Shown piece after piece: positions 1 through 6,333 of a stretch of 6,552 nt of DNA (positions are counted from its first letter, which is position 1; the number at the start of each line of letters is the position of its first letter). A model generated the notes under the pieces. The model saw only the letters and a program-made list of their open reading frames with translations, did no database searches and was not told the DNA's origin. The translations under genes were made by a program, and so were the position numbers. Source of the DNA: Candidatus Hydrogenedentota bacterium (lineage in GTDB: Bacteria > Hydrogenedentota > Hydrogenedentia > Hydrogenedentales > SLHB01); assembly GCA_029262095.1 (NCBI GenBank), contig JAJDAB010000516.1:1-6552 (forward strand). The letters run 5' to 3'.

Positions 1-1179
1 CTCGAGACCGGCGACATCGTCATCGACGGCGGCAACTCGCATTTCCCGGACACGATACGCCGCGCGAAAGAATTGGAAGCGCAGGGTTTGTTGTATATCG
101 GTACGGGCGTTTCCGGCGGCGAGGAAGGTGCGTTGAAAGGCCCATCCATCATGCCGGGCGGATCACCTGCGGCTTGGGATCATGTGAAACTGATCTTCCA
201 GGCCATTTCCGCGAAGACGGATGATGGTGAGCCGTGTTGCGAATGGGTTGGCGAAGGCGGCGCGGGTCATTTCGTCAAGATGGTACACAACGGCATCGAA
301 TACGGTGACATGCAAATGATTTGCGAGACGTATCACGTGATGAAGGCGGGGCTCGGTATGGACAATCCTGCGATGCACGATGTCTTCGCGCAGTGGAACA
401 AAGGCGAACTGGATTCGTATCTGATCGAGATCACACGCGACATCCTTGCGCATATCGATGCTGACGGAAACCATGTCGTCGATATCATCCAGGACAAAGC
501 GGGGCAAAAAGGAACGGGTAAATGGACCGTTGTTTCGGCGCTTGATGAGGGTCAACCGCTCACGTTGATTGGTGAAGCGGTTTTTGCGCGTTGCCTATCC
601 GCGATCAAGGATGAACGAGTTGAGGCTGCGAACGTATTGGGCGCGGACATCAATGCGTTCGACGGCGACCGCGAGTCATTTACCGACGACCTTCGCCAAG
701 CGTTGTACGCTGCAAAAATTGTGAGTTACGCCCAGGGTTATCAACTCATGCGCGCGGCGGCGGCGGAGAACGGCTGGAATCTAAATTACGGCGGCATCGC
801 GCTGATGTGGCGCGGCGGCTGTATTATTCGTTCGGCGTTTTTGGGCAAGATTCGCGAGGCATTCCAGAAGAATCCGGATCTCACCAACCTTTTGTTGGAC
901 CCCTTTTTCGCGGATGCCGTGAAGACTGCACTGCCTGCGTGGCGGCGTGTGATTCAGGCGTCTGTAGGGATGGGCATTCCCGTACCCGCGTTGAGCAGCG
1001 CGCTTGCCTACTACGATGGCTACCGCTGCGACCGACTACCGGCCAACCTCTTGCAAGCCCAGCGCGACTACTTCGGCGCGCATACCTACGAACGCGTGGA
1101 CAAACCTGCGGGCGAGTTTTTTCACACCAACTGGACCGGCCGAGGAGGCGCGACTGCCGCGTCAACGTACGACGTGTAG
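1..1179 (+). CDS. gnd: 6-phosphogluconate dehydrogenase, decarboxylating (5' end outside window)
   Basis: Catalyses the NADP+-dependent oxidative decarboxylation of 6-phosphogluconate to ribulose 5-phosphate, the last oxidative step of the cytosolic pentose phosphate pathway. The frame is open from base 1 with GDIVIDGGN, the end of the Rossmann domain, so about 90 N-terminal residues lie upstream; a TTG at 73 is internal. Fragment residues 36-44 hold GVSGGEEGA of the substrate site. Residues 93-101 hold KMVHNGIEY, whose Lys93 and Glu100 match catalytic Lys183 and Glu190 of the classical sheep numbering. GQKGTGKW follows at 168-175 (Lys170 matches Lys260), and Arg197 sits where Arg287 is expected. 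The tail has QRDYFGAHTYE and HTNWTGRGG, the C-terminal arm that reaches into the partner subunit. The 392 residues plus about 90 give the usual length of about 480, the long homodimeric form. The family call is secure. It converges on the hydrolase gene downstream. Confidence 0.97.
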   Translation, partial: LETGDIVIDGGNSHFPDTIRRAKELEAQGLLYIGTGVSGGEEGALKGPSIMPGGSPAAWDHVKLIFQAISAKTDDGEPCCEWVGEGGAGHFVKMVHNGIEYGDMQMICETYHVMKAGLGMDNPAMHDVFAQWNKGELDSYLIEITRDILAHIDADGNHVVDIIQDKAGQKGTGKWTVVSALDEGQPLTLIGEAVFARCLSAIKDERVEAANVLGADINAFDGDRESFTDDLRQALYAAKIVSYAQGYQLMRAAAAENGWNLNYGGIALMWRGGCIIRSAFLGKIREAFQKNPDLTNLLLDPFFADAVKTALPAWRRVIQASVGMGIPVPALSSALAYYDGYRCDRLPANLLQAQRDYFGAHTYERVDKPAGEFFHTNWTGRGGATAASTYDV

Positions 1180-1192
1180 AAATGAATTTCCC

Positions 1193-1212
1193 GGCCAAGG
1201 TGGAACTTGGCC
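1193..1212. terminator. Hairpin between convergent stops, possible bidirectional terminator
   Basis: A perfect 7-bp inverted repeat, GGCCAAG (1193-1199) and CTTGGCC (1206-1212), encloses a 6-nt loop. It lies 13 bp after the gnd stop and 14 bp beyond the stop of the opposing hydrolase gene, in a 47-bp spacer. Neither side has a true T-run, only a T-rich stretch on the minus-strand side, so termination is inferred mainly from position. Confidence 0.45.
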
Positions 1213-1226
1213 CTCCCACAGATTAC

Positions 1227-2552
1227 TTAGTCACCCGGTTTTTCAGCGGCGTAGCTTTCCGTGATTGCGGCGTACGTGCCGTTGTGCATCACAATGCGAG
1301 TGGGATACGTGCCTGTCGGGATTAGTTGGGTTAATACGATTCCGACAATCTTTTCTTTCTTGTCGATCCAGAAATCGGTGCTGGCGTAGCCGCCCCAGGA
1401 GTATTCACCCTCGCCACCGAAGATGGTTTGCTTCATACCTTTCTTTACGACCGCGCCGGTATATCCGAAACCAATGCCATCGAAGGGAAATGGCCCGATG
1501 GTACCGAGGGGCGCGTTGCCGAATTCAGGACCAAGGTGATCGGTCGTCATTTCACGCACGGCCGCTTCACTCACAATCCGCACACCATCCAACTCCCCAC
1601 CATTCAGGAGCATCTGAGCGAAGCGCAGATAGTCCGATGCCGTTCCGACCATGCCGCCGCCGCCCGAATCGAGACTCGGCTCCTTCAAGTACGGACTTGT
1701 GGCCGGGTCTTCGAGCAGCGTCATGCCGCCATTTTGAGGGCCATAATTTGCGGCGAACCGGTCAGCCTTGTCGGATGGCACCTGAAACCCGGAATCTTTC
1801 ATGTTGAGCGGCTCGAAAATCCGTTCTTCCAGAAAGTCGCCATATCGTTGCCCCGTAACGACTTCCACCACCCGGCCGAGGACATCCATAGCGACGCTAT
1901 AGTGCCATTTCGAACCTGGCTCAACTTTCAATGGCATCTTCGCGACCGCTTTGGAAAACGCCTCGAGGGTCACTCCGCTCGCGCCATCGGGGTTGATTCC
2001 GGCATCGTCGTACATCTTTCCTAGCGGACCGCCATCGAACAGTCCGTAGATCAATCCACTGGTGTGCGTCAGAAGATGTTTAATAGTCATCGCGTTTTGG
2101 GCGGGAACGATCTTCGTCGATCCGTCTTCAGCGACTTCGAGAACGGTCATCTCCTTGAACTCAGGGAGATACTTCGACACTTCGTCCGTAACCTTCAATT
2201 TTCCTTCGTCAACCAGGATCATGATGGCCGTACCCGTGATTGGTTTCGTCATGGAGTACATGCGAAAGATGGTGTCCTTCTCCATCGGCAATTCACGTTC
2301 TACATCGCGCTTGCCGAACGCTTCGAAATGGACAACCTTTCCGTCCCGTGCGACGACAGTCACGAAGCCCGGGAGCTGACCCTTGTCCACGAACGCGCCG
2401 AGTGACTTCGGAAGCATATCGAGTTTTTCAGACGACATGCCGACGGATTCCGGTTCCGCAACGGGCAAGCCGAGATCATCCGCAGCGAATGCGGGAATGG
2501 AAACGAGCGCGAACAAAACCGCTGAAGCGTAAATACCCAGACGCATAGACAT
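1227..2552 (-). CDS. Secreted serine beta-lactamase-family hydrolase (class C/EstB-like esterase)
   Basis: A 441-residue serine hydrolase of the beta-lactamase/transpeptidase-like superfamily. Residues 1-23 form a Sec-type signal peptide (short basic start, hydrophobic core, AFA before the predicted cut), so the enzyme should act in the periplasm or outside the cell. The nucleophile motif is SMTK at 100-103 (Ser100, Lys103). The second motif is YSV at 218-220, giving the Tyr of the Y-x-x/YxN element. In place of the KTG box there is YSWGG at 384-388 followed by STDFW, which is typical of EstB-like esterases rather than true beta-lactamases. HTSG at 163-166 and DSGGGGM at 295-301 are further family hallmarks. 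Known relatives cleave short-chain esters, beta-lactams or peptidoglycan-like substrates; which applies here is not visible. The ATG at 2552 has a strong GGGAGG 8 nt upstream (2561-2566), which supports this start over the Met two codons later. It is convergent with gnd and divergent from the isomerase gene, so probably transcribed alone. Confidence 0.93.
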   Translation of the reverse strand: MSMRLGIYASAVLFALVSIPAFAADDLGLPVAEPESVGMSSEKLDMLPKSLGAFVDKGQLPGFVTVVARDGKVVHFEAFGKRDVERELPMEKDTIFRMYSMTKPITGTAIMILVDEGKLKVTDEVSKYLPEFKEMTVLEVAEDGSTKIVPAQNAMTIKHLLTHTSGLIYGLFDGGPLGKMYDDAGINPDGASGVTLEAFSKAVAKMPLKVEPGSKWHYSVAMDVLGRVVEVVTGQRYGDFLEERIFEPLNMKDSGFQVPSDKADRFAANYGPQNGGMTLLEDPATSPYLKEPSLDSGGGGMVGTASDYLRFAQMLLNGGELDGVRIVSEAAVREMTTDHLGPEFGNAPLGTIGPFPFDGIGFGYTGAVVKKGMKQTIFGGEGEYSWGGYASTDFWIDKKEKIVGIVLTQLIPTGTYPTRIVMHNGTYAAITESYAAEKPGD

Positions 2553-2597
2553 TCGGAAAACCTCCCTCAGAACAGTACCTAATCAACCCAGACGGAG

Positions 2598-2603
2598 AGT
2601 ATA
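2598..2603 (-). promoter_or_regulatory. Candidate -10 box for the secreted hydrolase gene
   Basis: The minus strand reads TATACT, one mismatch from TATAAT, about 45 bp upstream of the hydrolase ATG. That would give a leader of roughly 35-40 nt carrying the GGGAGG ribosome site. No good -35 hexamer is visible 16-18 bp further upstream (ACCTGG-like only), so the call rests on one box and on position. A palindromic TTGATCAA at 2611-2618 lies just upstream and could be a small operator, which is speculative. Confidence 0.3.
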
Positions 2604-2670
2604 CCGCATGTTGATCAAGCCAGGTGCGTTTCGGTTAAGATAGCAGTGCTCGGAGTATTGAAGACCAATC

Positions 2671-2732
2671 GGGAGGGACACGCTCTCGTGTGTCCATGAT
2701 TCAATCTGGACGTGCGGTAGTGCATCCCTCCC
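2671..2732. repeat. 62-bp imperfect inverted-repeat element upstream of the isomerase gene
   Basis: Two 25-bp arms face each other, 2671-2695 and 2708-2732, separated by 12 bp. The outer 8 bp (GGGAGGGA/TCCCTCCC) and the inner GTCC/GGAC ends pair exactly; about 17 of 25 positions match overall. The left arm contains its own perfect hairpin, ACACG-CTCT-CGTGT. The right arm has only a weak one. The element ends 18 bp before the isomerase ATG, so it would fall in the leader if transcription starts further upstream. It could be a degenerate REPIN-like mobile palindrome, or a structured leader. Neither can be settled from one copy. Confidence 0.5.
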
Positions 2733-2750
2733 TTTACGTGGGAACCTGGA

Positions 2751-3659
2751 ATGAACGAACCGCTAACCGATTACATGCGCGTGGGTTTCGTCCACTTCAT
2801 GCTTTTCCCGCAATGCATGGGCGGAGACGGCCCGATTCTAAAGACCATTCGCAAATTTGCGGACGACGAGGATTTCGCCGTCGTAGAGATCACTTCGATC
2901 AACGACGCGGCCACCCGTCGCGAAGTGCGCGACTTGGCCAAAGATACGAACACGACGCTGTGCTTCGGGGCGCAGCCGATACTCCTTGGCGGTAACCTAG
3001 ACCTAAATCATCCCGATGCAGCGGAGCGGCAGAAGGCTATTGACGCTGTCGTCGCGGGGTTGGATCAGGCCGCCGAACTGGAAGCGCGGTCGGCAGCCGT
3101 CCTCAGCGGTCCGGTAAGCGAGGATAAAGCTGCGGCGCGCGAGCGGCTCGTGGAATCATTGAACACATTGTGCGCAGCCGCAGAAGAACGCGGACTCGGC
3201 TTGGCGATGGAAACGTTCGATCAGGTTCCATTCGGCAAGAATTGTCTGATTGGTCCTACACAGGACGCAGTCGCGGTATCCGAAGCCGTTCGGGAGTCAT
3301 ACCCCGGTTTTGGTCTCATGCTGGACCTCAGTCACTTGCCACTGTTGGATGAAGCGTCCGCATTCGCTATCGAGTTGGCTGGAGATCATCTTGTCCACGC
3401 GCACATCGGGAATTGCGCGATGGACGACTCGGATCATCCTGCGTATGGCGATAACCATCCGTACTTCGGGGCGCCCGGCACGCGTAATGATGTGCCCGAA
3501 CTTACTGAGTATCTTCAAGCACTACTCGCGTCCGGGTATCTTTCAGAAGAAAATCCACGAATTGTTAGTTTCGAAATAAAACCGATGCCCGGCGATATCT
3601 CCGAAATGATCATTGCGGAATCGAAGCACAAATTGTTTCAGGCTTGGGCGCAAGCGTAA
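2751..3659 (+). CDS. Sugar phosphate isomerase/epimerase-like TIM-barrel protein
   Basis: A 302-residue cytosolic protein of the xylose isomerase-like TIM-barrel superfamily (AP endonuclease family 2 fold). These enzymes use a divalent metal to isomerise or epimerise sugars, keto acids or inositols. A plausible metal site is visible in the usual order: Glu154 in LAMETF, Asp192 and His195 in LDLSHLP, His218 in VHAHIGN, and Glu275 in VSFEIKP. NCAMDDSDHPAYGDNHPYFG at 221-240 is an acidic, His-rich loop after the His218 strand that probably closes over the substrate. There is no signal peptide. The ATG at 2751 has a modest TGGGA 7 nt upstream; the next ATG (2775) has no ribosome site. Length exceeds hydroxypyruvate isomerase (about 260). 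The hydroxyacid dehydrogenase gene follows 72 bp downstream on the same strand, so the two may handle consecutive steps on a sugar acid or hydroxypyruvate. Superfamily is firm; substrate is unknown. Confidence 0.88.
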   Translation: MNEPLTDYMRVGFVHFMLFPQCMGGDGPILKTIRKFADDEDFAVVEITSINDAATRREVRDLAKDTNTTLCFGAQPILLGGNLDLNHPDAAERQKAIDAVVAGLDQAAELEARSAAVLSGPVSEDKAAARERLVESLNTLCAAAEERGLGLAMETFDQVPFGKNCLIGPTQDAVAVSEAVRESYPGFGLMLDLSHLPLLDEASAFAIELAGDHLVHAHIGNCAMDDSDHPAYGDNHPYFGAPGTRNDVPELTEYLQALLASGYLSEENPRIVSFEIKPMPGDISEMIIAESKHKLFQAWAQA

Positions 3660-3681
3660 GACCAAACGCATTGCATTGAGT

Positions 3682-3711
3682 GTCCTGGATTCTCGCCTTC
3701 GCGGGAATGAC
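3682..3711. repeat. REP-like palindromic intergenic element
   Basis: The core is an 8-bp stem, ATTCTCGC (3689-3696) and GCGGGAAT (3701-3708), with one T-G wobble and a CTTC loop. The outer edges are GTC and GAC. The CGCGGGAATGAC side closely resembles a short palindrome seen between genes in many unrelated bacteria, from my own recall of the motif. It lies between the isomerase and dehydrogenase genes and ends 8 bp before the latter's ribosome site. There is no T-run after it, so it is unlikely to be a strong terminator; it might stabilise the upstream mRNA or damp downstream expression. Confidence 0.65.
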
Positions 3712-3731
3712 AAAAGAAAGAGGATTTAGTA

Positions 3732-4712
3732 ATGCCCCGCATTTTTGTTACGCGCCGTATCCCTGACGCTGGCCTCCAAATTTTGAACGACACCTTTGGC
3801 GAGGAAGCCGTCGGTGTGTACCCGAGCGACGAGATGATTCCGCGCGAAGATCTCCTGCGAGAGGTACGTGGCGTTGAAGCCATCTTCCTCATCCTTACAG
3901 AGCGGATGGATGCGGAAGCATTCGACGCGGCGGGGCCGGAGCTAAAAATCGTCGCGAACATGGCGGTCGGATACAACAACGTTGACCTAGTGGAAGCGAC
4001 CCGGAGGGGCGTACCAATCACGAACACACCGGGCGTCCTCACCGACACGACCGCTGATCTGACCTGGGCGCTGCTCCTCGCGGCGGCACGCCGGATTCCC
4101 GAATCCGAGGTCTATCTGCGGGATGGGCAGTGGAAAGGCTGGGGACCGCTCCAATTCTTGGGAACGGATGTCCACGGGAAGACGCTGGGCATCTTCGGTA
4201 TGGGGCGAATCGGCCAAGCGGTGGCGTTGAGGGCTAAGGGTTTTGGGATGCCGATTCTCTATACCAATCGCAATCGCATAGACGCCGCACTGGAATCGGA
4301 ACTGAACGCGACGTATGTGGATAAAGAAACGCTGTTGAAGAAGTCGGATTTTCTAAGTATTCATTGCCCGTTCACAGACGAAACAAGGCATTCGTTCGGC
4401 AAAGATGAATTCGCAGCGATGAAGGATTCCGCCTATCTCATTAACACGTCGCGTGGCCCGGTGGTGAACGAAGCCGAACTGGTCGAAGCGTTGCACAACG
4501 AAACCATTCGAGGTGCAGCACTCGACGTCTTCGAAGAAGAACCGAAACTCGCCCGAGGCCTCGATCAATGCCCTAACGCAGTCATTATCCCCCATCTAGG
4601 CAGCGCCACATTCGAAACCCGCGCGAAGATGGCGACGATTGCCGCCGAGAATATCGTCGCCCGCCTCAACGGCCAAGTGCCGCCGAATTGCGTGAACCCG
4701 GAAGTATTTTAA
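3732..4712 (+). CDS. D-2-hydroxyacid dehydrogenase, glyoxylate/hydroxypyruvate reductase type
   Basis: A 326-residue cytosolic NAD(P)H-dependent enzyme of the D-isomer 2-hydroxyacid dehydrogenase family. It most resembles glyoxylate reductase/D-glycerate dehydrogenase (GyaR/GhrB type), which interconverts glyoxylate with glycolate or hydroxypyruvate with D-glycerate. VGYNNVD at 79-85 is the substrate-loop motif. GMGRIG at 156-161 is the nucleotide-binding GxGxxG. Catalytic residues fall at Arg241 (NTSRGP), Glu270 (DVFEEEP) and His288 (IPHLGSAT), the positions I recall for GyaR. After the second strand the protein reads YTNRNR, with Arg and Asn rather than an acidic residue, which suggests NADPH preference. 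The ATG at 3732 has GAGGA 7 nt upstream. It follows the isomerase gene on the same strand, possibly co-transcribed. A hairpin with a T-run begins 18 bp after the stop. Other 2-ketoacids remain possible substrates. Confidence 0.93.
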   Translation: MPRIFVTRRIPDAGLQILNDTFGEEAVGVYPSDEMIPREDLLREVRGVEAIFLILTERMDAEAFDAAGPELKIVANMAVGYNNVDLVEATRRGVPITNTPGVLTDTTADLTWALLLAAARRIPESEVYLRDGQWKGWGPLQFLGTDVHGKTLGIFGMGRIGQAVALRAKGFGMPILYTNRNRIDAALESELNATYVDKETLLKKSDFLSIHCPFTDETRHSFGKDEFAAMKDSAYLINTSRGPVVNEAELVEALHNETIRGAALDVFEEEPKLARGLDQCPNAVIIPHLGSATFETRAKMATIAAENIVARLNGQVPPNCVNPEVF

Positions 4713-4724
4713 ATTCGAGTGTTT

Positions 4725-4762
4725 TGGAGTGCGGTAGCTTGCTACCGCTTTTCTCAACAGGA
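4725..4762 (+). repeat. REP-like palindrome, left half of an inverted doublet
   Basis: TGGAGT leads into a perfect 8-bp stem, GCGGTAGC (4731-4738) and GCTACCGC (4741-4748), with a TT loop. A CTTTTCTCAACAGGA tail follows. The unit at 4809-4844, read on the minus strand, has the same head, stem length, AGCTTGCT centre and a CAAC-AGGA-like tail. The stems differ by compensating changes (GGT with ACC here, GCA with TGC there), which suggests the structure is conserved rather than the bases. Confidence 0.72.
4731..4752 (+). terminator. Probable intrinsic terminator of the hydroxyacid dehydrogenase gene
   Basis: The 8-bp G+C-rich hairpin of the left palindrome is followed directly by TTTTCT and starts 18 bp after the dehydrogenase stop. 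That is the standard layout of a Rho-independent terminator, though the T-run is short. The repeat element therefore seems to double as a terminator. Confidence 0.55.
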
Positions 4763-4808
4763 TTGCCTTGATGAACCCGGATATCGACTAATCAGTCACG
4801 GGCGCGCT

Positions 4809-4844
4809 TCCTCGTTGAAAGCGCAAGCAAGCTTGCGCACTCCA
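4809..4844 (-). repeat. REP-like palindrome, right half of an inverted doublet
   Basis: On the minus strand this reads TGGAGT, then GCGCAAGC, TT, GCTTGCGC (perfect 8-bp stem, 4821-4838), then TTTCAACGAGGA. It mirrors the unit at 4725-4762 across a 46-bp centre, so the pair forms an inverted doublet of about 120 bp. Confidence 0.72.
4818..4838 (-). terminator. Possible intrinsic terminator of the DUF1501 operon
   Basis: Read on the minus strand, the perfect 8-bp hairpin begins 18 bp after the DUF1501 stop and is followed by only three T residues, then CAAC. The spacing matches that of the opposite terminator exactly. The short T-run makes this weaker than the plus-strand one. Confidence 0.4.
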
Positions 4845-4856
4845 TATGCGCTTCCC

Positions 4857-6329
4857 TTACACCTCGTTCAGCAATTCCTTAACAACGTCGCCATGAACAT
4901 CCGTCAGACGAAAATGTCTGCCTTGAAATTGATACGTTAAGCGTTCGTGGTCGATGCCGAGTTGGTGCAGGATTGTTGCCTGGAAGTCATGGACGTGGAC
5001 GGGTTTCTCCGCGATATTGATGCCGAGATCGTCGGATGCGCCGTAGGTAATTCCCGGTTTGATTCCGCCGCCGGCGAGCCAGTTGGTAAAGACGTAGGGG
5101 TGATGGTCGCGTCCCCACTGGGGGCGGTCATTCATATCGCCTTGGAGGAAGGGCGTTCGCCCGAATTCGCCGCCCCAAATCACGAGCGTGTCGTCGAGTA
5201 GCCCGCGCTGCTTCAGGTCTTGGACCAATGCCGCGGCCGGTTGGTCCGTGTCCTCGCATTGCGTATAGAGCTCGGTGGTCAGGCTGCGATGTTGGTCCCA
5301 ACCCGCGTGCATGACTTGCACGCAGCGCGTGCCGCGTTCGACTAGACGACGGGCCATCAGACAGTTGTGCGCGAATGTGCCGCGCTCTTGCACCTGCGGG
5401 CCGTACATTTCGAGGATGTGATCGGGTTCTTCCGAAAGGTCCGTTAATTCCGGCACAGAACTTTGCATGCGAAATGCCAGTTCGTATTGGGAAATCCGGG
5501 TTTCAATTTCTGGATCGCCAGACTGTTCAAGTTTCATTTCATTTAAAGCGGCGATGTCATCCAACAAGCCACGGCGAACGCTGCTACTCATGCCATCCGG
5601 ATTGGAGAGGTACAACACGGGGTCGCCCGCGCCGCGAAATTTTACGCCTTGAAAACGCGAGGGTAAGAATCCGGAACCCCAATAGAAGTCGTAGAATATT
5701 TGTCCGCAGGTGGTACCTTTGCTCACGGAAGTGAGTACGACGTATGCGGGTAGATTCGCGTTTTCGTTACCGAGGCCATAGGTCAACCACGCGCCGAGCG
5801 TTGGCCGCCCCGGCATTTCCGAACCGCTCAGACAAAACGAGATGGCGGGTGCATGGTTAATGGCTTCGGTGTGCATGCTCTTCACAAAACACAGATCATC
5901 GACGATTTTTGCGGTATGTGGCATGAGGTCACTGACCCATGCGCCACTTTCGCCGTATTGATTGAACGGTTCGATTGGCTCGAGCAACAGCTTGCCCTTG
6001 GCCTCCCCCGTCATCGTGCTAAACCGTTTGTCCGCGATGTATTCGTCCGGTACAGGCTTTCCGTGCATTTTCTTGAGCAGCGGCTTGTAGTCGAACATGT
6101 CGACGTGCGTCGGTCCCCCGTTGTGGAACATGTAGATGACGTTTTTGGCGCGTGGCAGATGGTGCGGTAGGTCAGGCAAACCCATTTCGCGCGTGCCACG
6201 CGGTACTGCCGCGAACGCCTGATCGTTTCCAAATAGCGACGCGAGCGTTGCCGTGCCGAGGCCGGTGGCGCAATTGGCGAGGAATGCCCGACGCGTTGTA
6301 AGTCGTTGATGATCCTGTAGCGGGTCCAA
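4857..6329 (-). CDS. Tat-exported DUF1501 protein (alkaline phosphatase/sulfatase-like fold)
   Basis: A 490-residue full-length member of the DUF1501 family, abundant in Planctomycetota and relatives and of unproven activity. Residues 12-17 are TRRAFL, a twin-arginine motif, followed by a hydrophobic stretch and AFA at 38-40, so it should be exported folded by the Tat pathway. GGPTHVDMFD at 71-80 begins the catalytic-like core. SMHTEAINHAP at 151-161, WDQH at 344-347, GGEFGRTP at 386-393 and GRDHHP at 406-411 are the conserved blocks. VHVHDFQATI at 444-453 and the LTYQFQGRHFRLTD tail complete the family. The Asp/His clusters resemble alkaline phosphatase superfamily metal sites, so a metal-dependent phosphatase or sulfatase role is an inference. 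The start is TTG at 6329: no ATG or GTG lies between it and the in-frame TGA upstream, and AAGGA sits 8 nt before it. It follows the DUF1553 gene by 4 bp, so the two should be translated in step. Confidence 0.93.
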   Translation of the reverse strand: MDPLQDHQRLTTRRAFLANCATGLGTATLASLFGNDQAFAAVPRGTREMGLPDLPHHLPRAKNVIYMFHNGGPTHVDMFDYKPLLKKMHGKPVPDEYIADKRFSTMTGEAKGKLLLEPIEPFNQYGESGAWVSDLMPHTAKIVDDLCFVKSMHTEAINHAPAISFCLSGSEMPGRPTLGAWLTYGLGNENANLPAYVVLTSVSKGTTCGQIFYDFYWGSGFLPSRFQGVKFRGAGDPVLYLSNPDGMSSSVRRGLLDDIAALNEMKLEQSGDPEIETRISQYELAFRMQSSVPELTDLSEEPDHILEMYGPQVQERGTFAHNCLMARRLVERGTRCVQVMHAGWDQHRSLTTELYTQCEDTDQPAAALVQDLKQRGLLDDTLVIWGGEFGRTPFLQGDMNDRPQWGRDHHPYVFTNWLAGGGIKPGITYGASDDLGINIAEKPVHVHDFQATILHQLGIDHERLTYQFQGRHFRLTDVHGDVVKELLNEV

Positions 6330-6333
6330 TTCG

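Noticed and set aside
73..75. TTG as the start of the gnd-like gene
   Set aside because: The upstream codons in the same frame encode GDIVIDGGN and the rest of the conserved 6-phosphogluconate dehydrogenase domain, so the gene runs in from outside the window.
163..555. Minus-strand 130-codon open frame inside gnd
   Set aside because: It is antisense to a highly conserved part of gnd and has no ribosome site or recognisable protein features.
1428..2024. Plus-strand 198-codon open frame
   Set aside because: It lies wholly antisense to the hydrolase gene, whose conserved motifs are intact, and its translation resembles no family I know.
2611..2641. Possible plus-strand promoter TTGATC with TAAGAT for the isomerase gene
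   Set aside because: The spacing is 19 bp and both boxes are weak, so it is not better than chance in this spacer.
2712..2720. GTGCGGTAG shared with the palindrome at 4729-4737
   Set aside because: A single 9-base match without the rest of the stem or flanks is not enough to place the two elements in one family.
3638..4048. Minus-strand 136-codon open frame across the isomerase-dehydrogenase spacer
   Set aside because: Its CHSREGENPG stretch is simply the translated REP-like palindrome, and the rest is antisense to the dehydrogenase.
4719..4940. Plus-strand 73-codon open frame in the convergent spacer
   Set aside because: It is made of the two palindromes and the antisense end of the DUF1501 gene, with no ribosome site.
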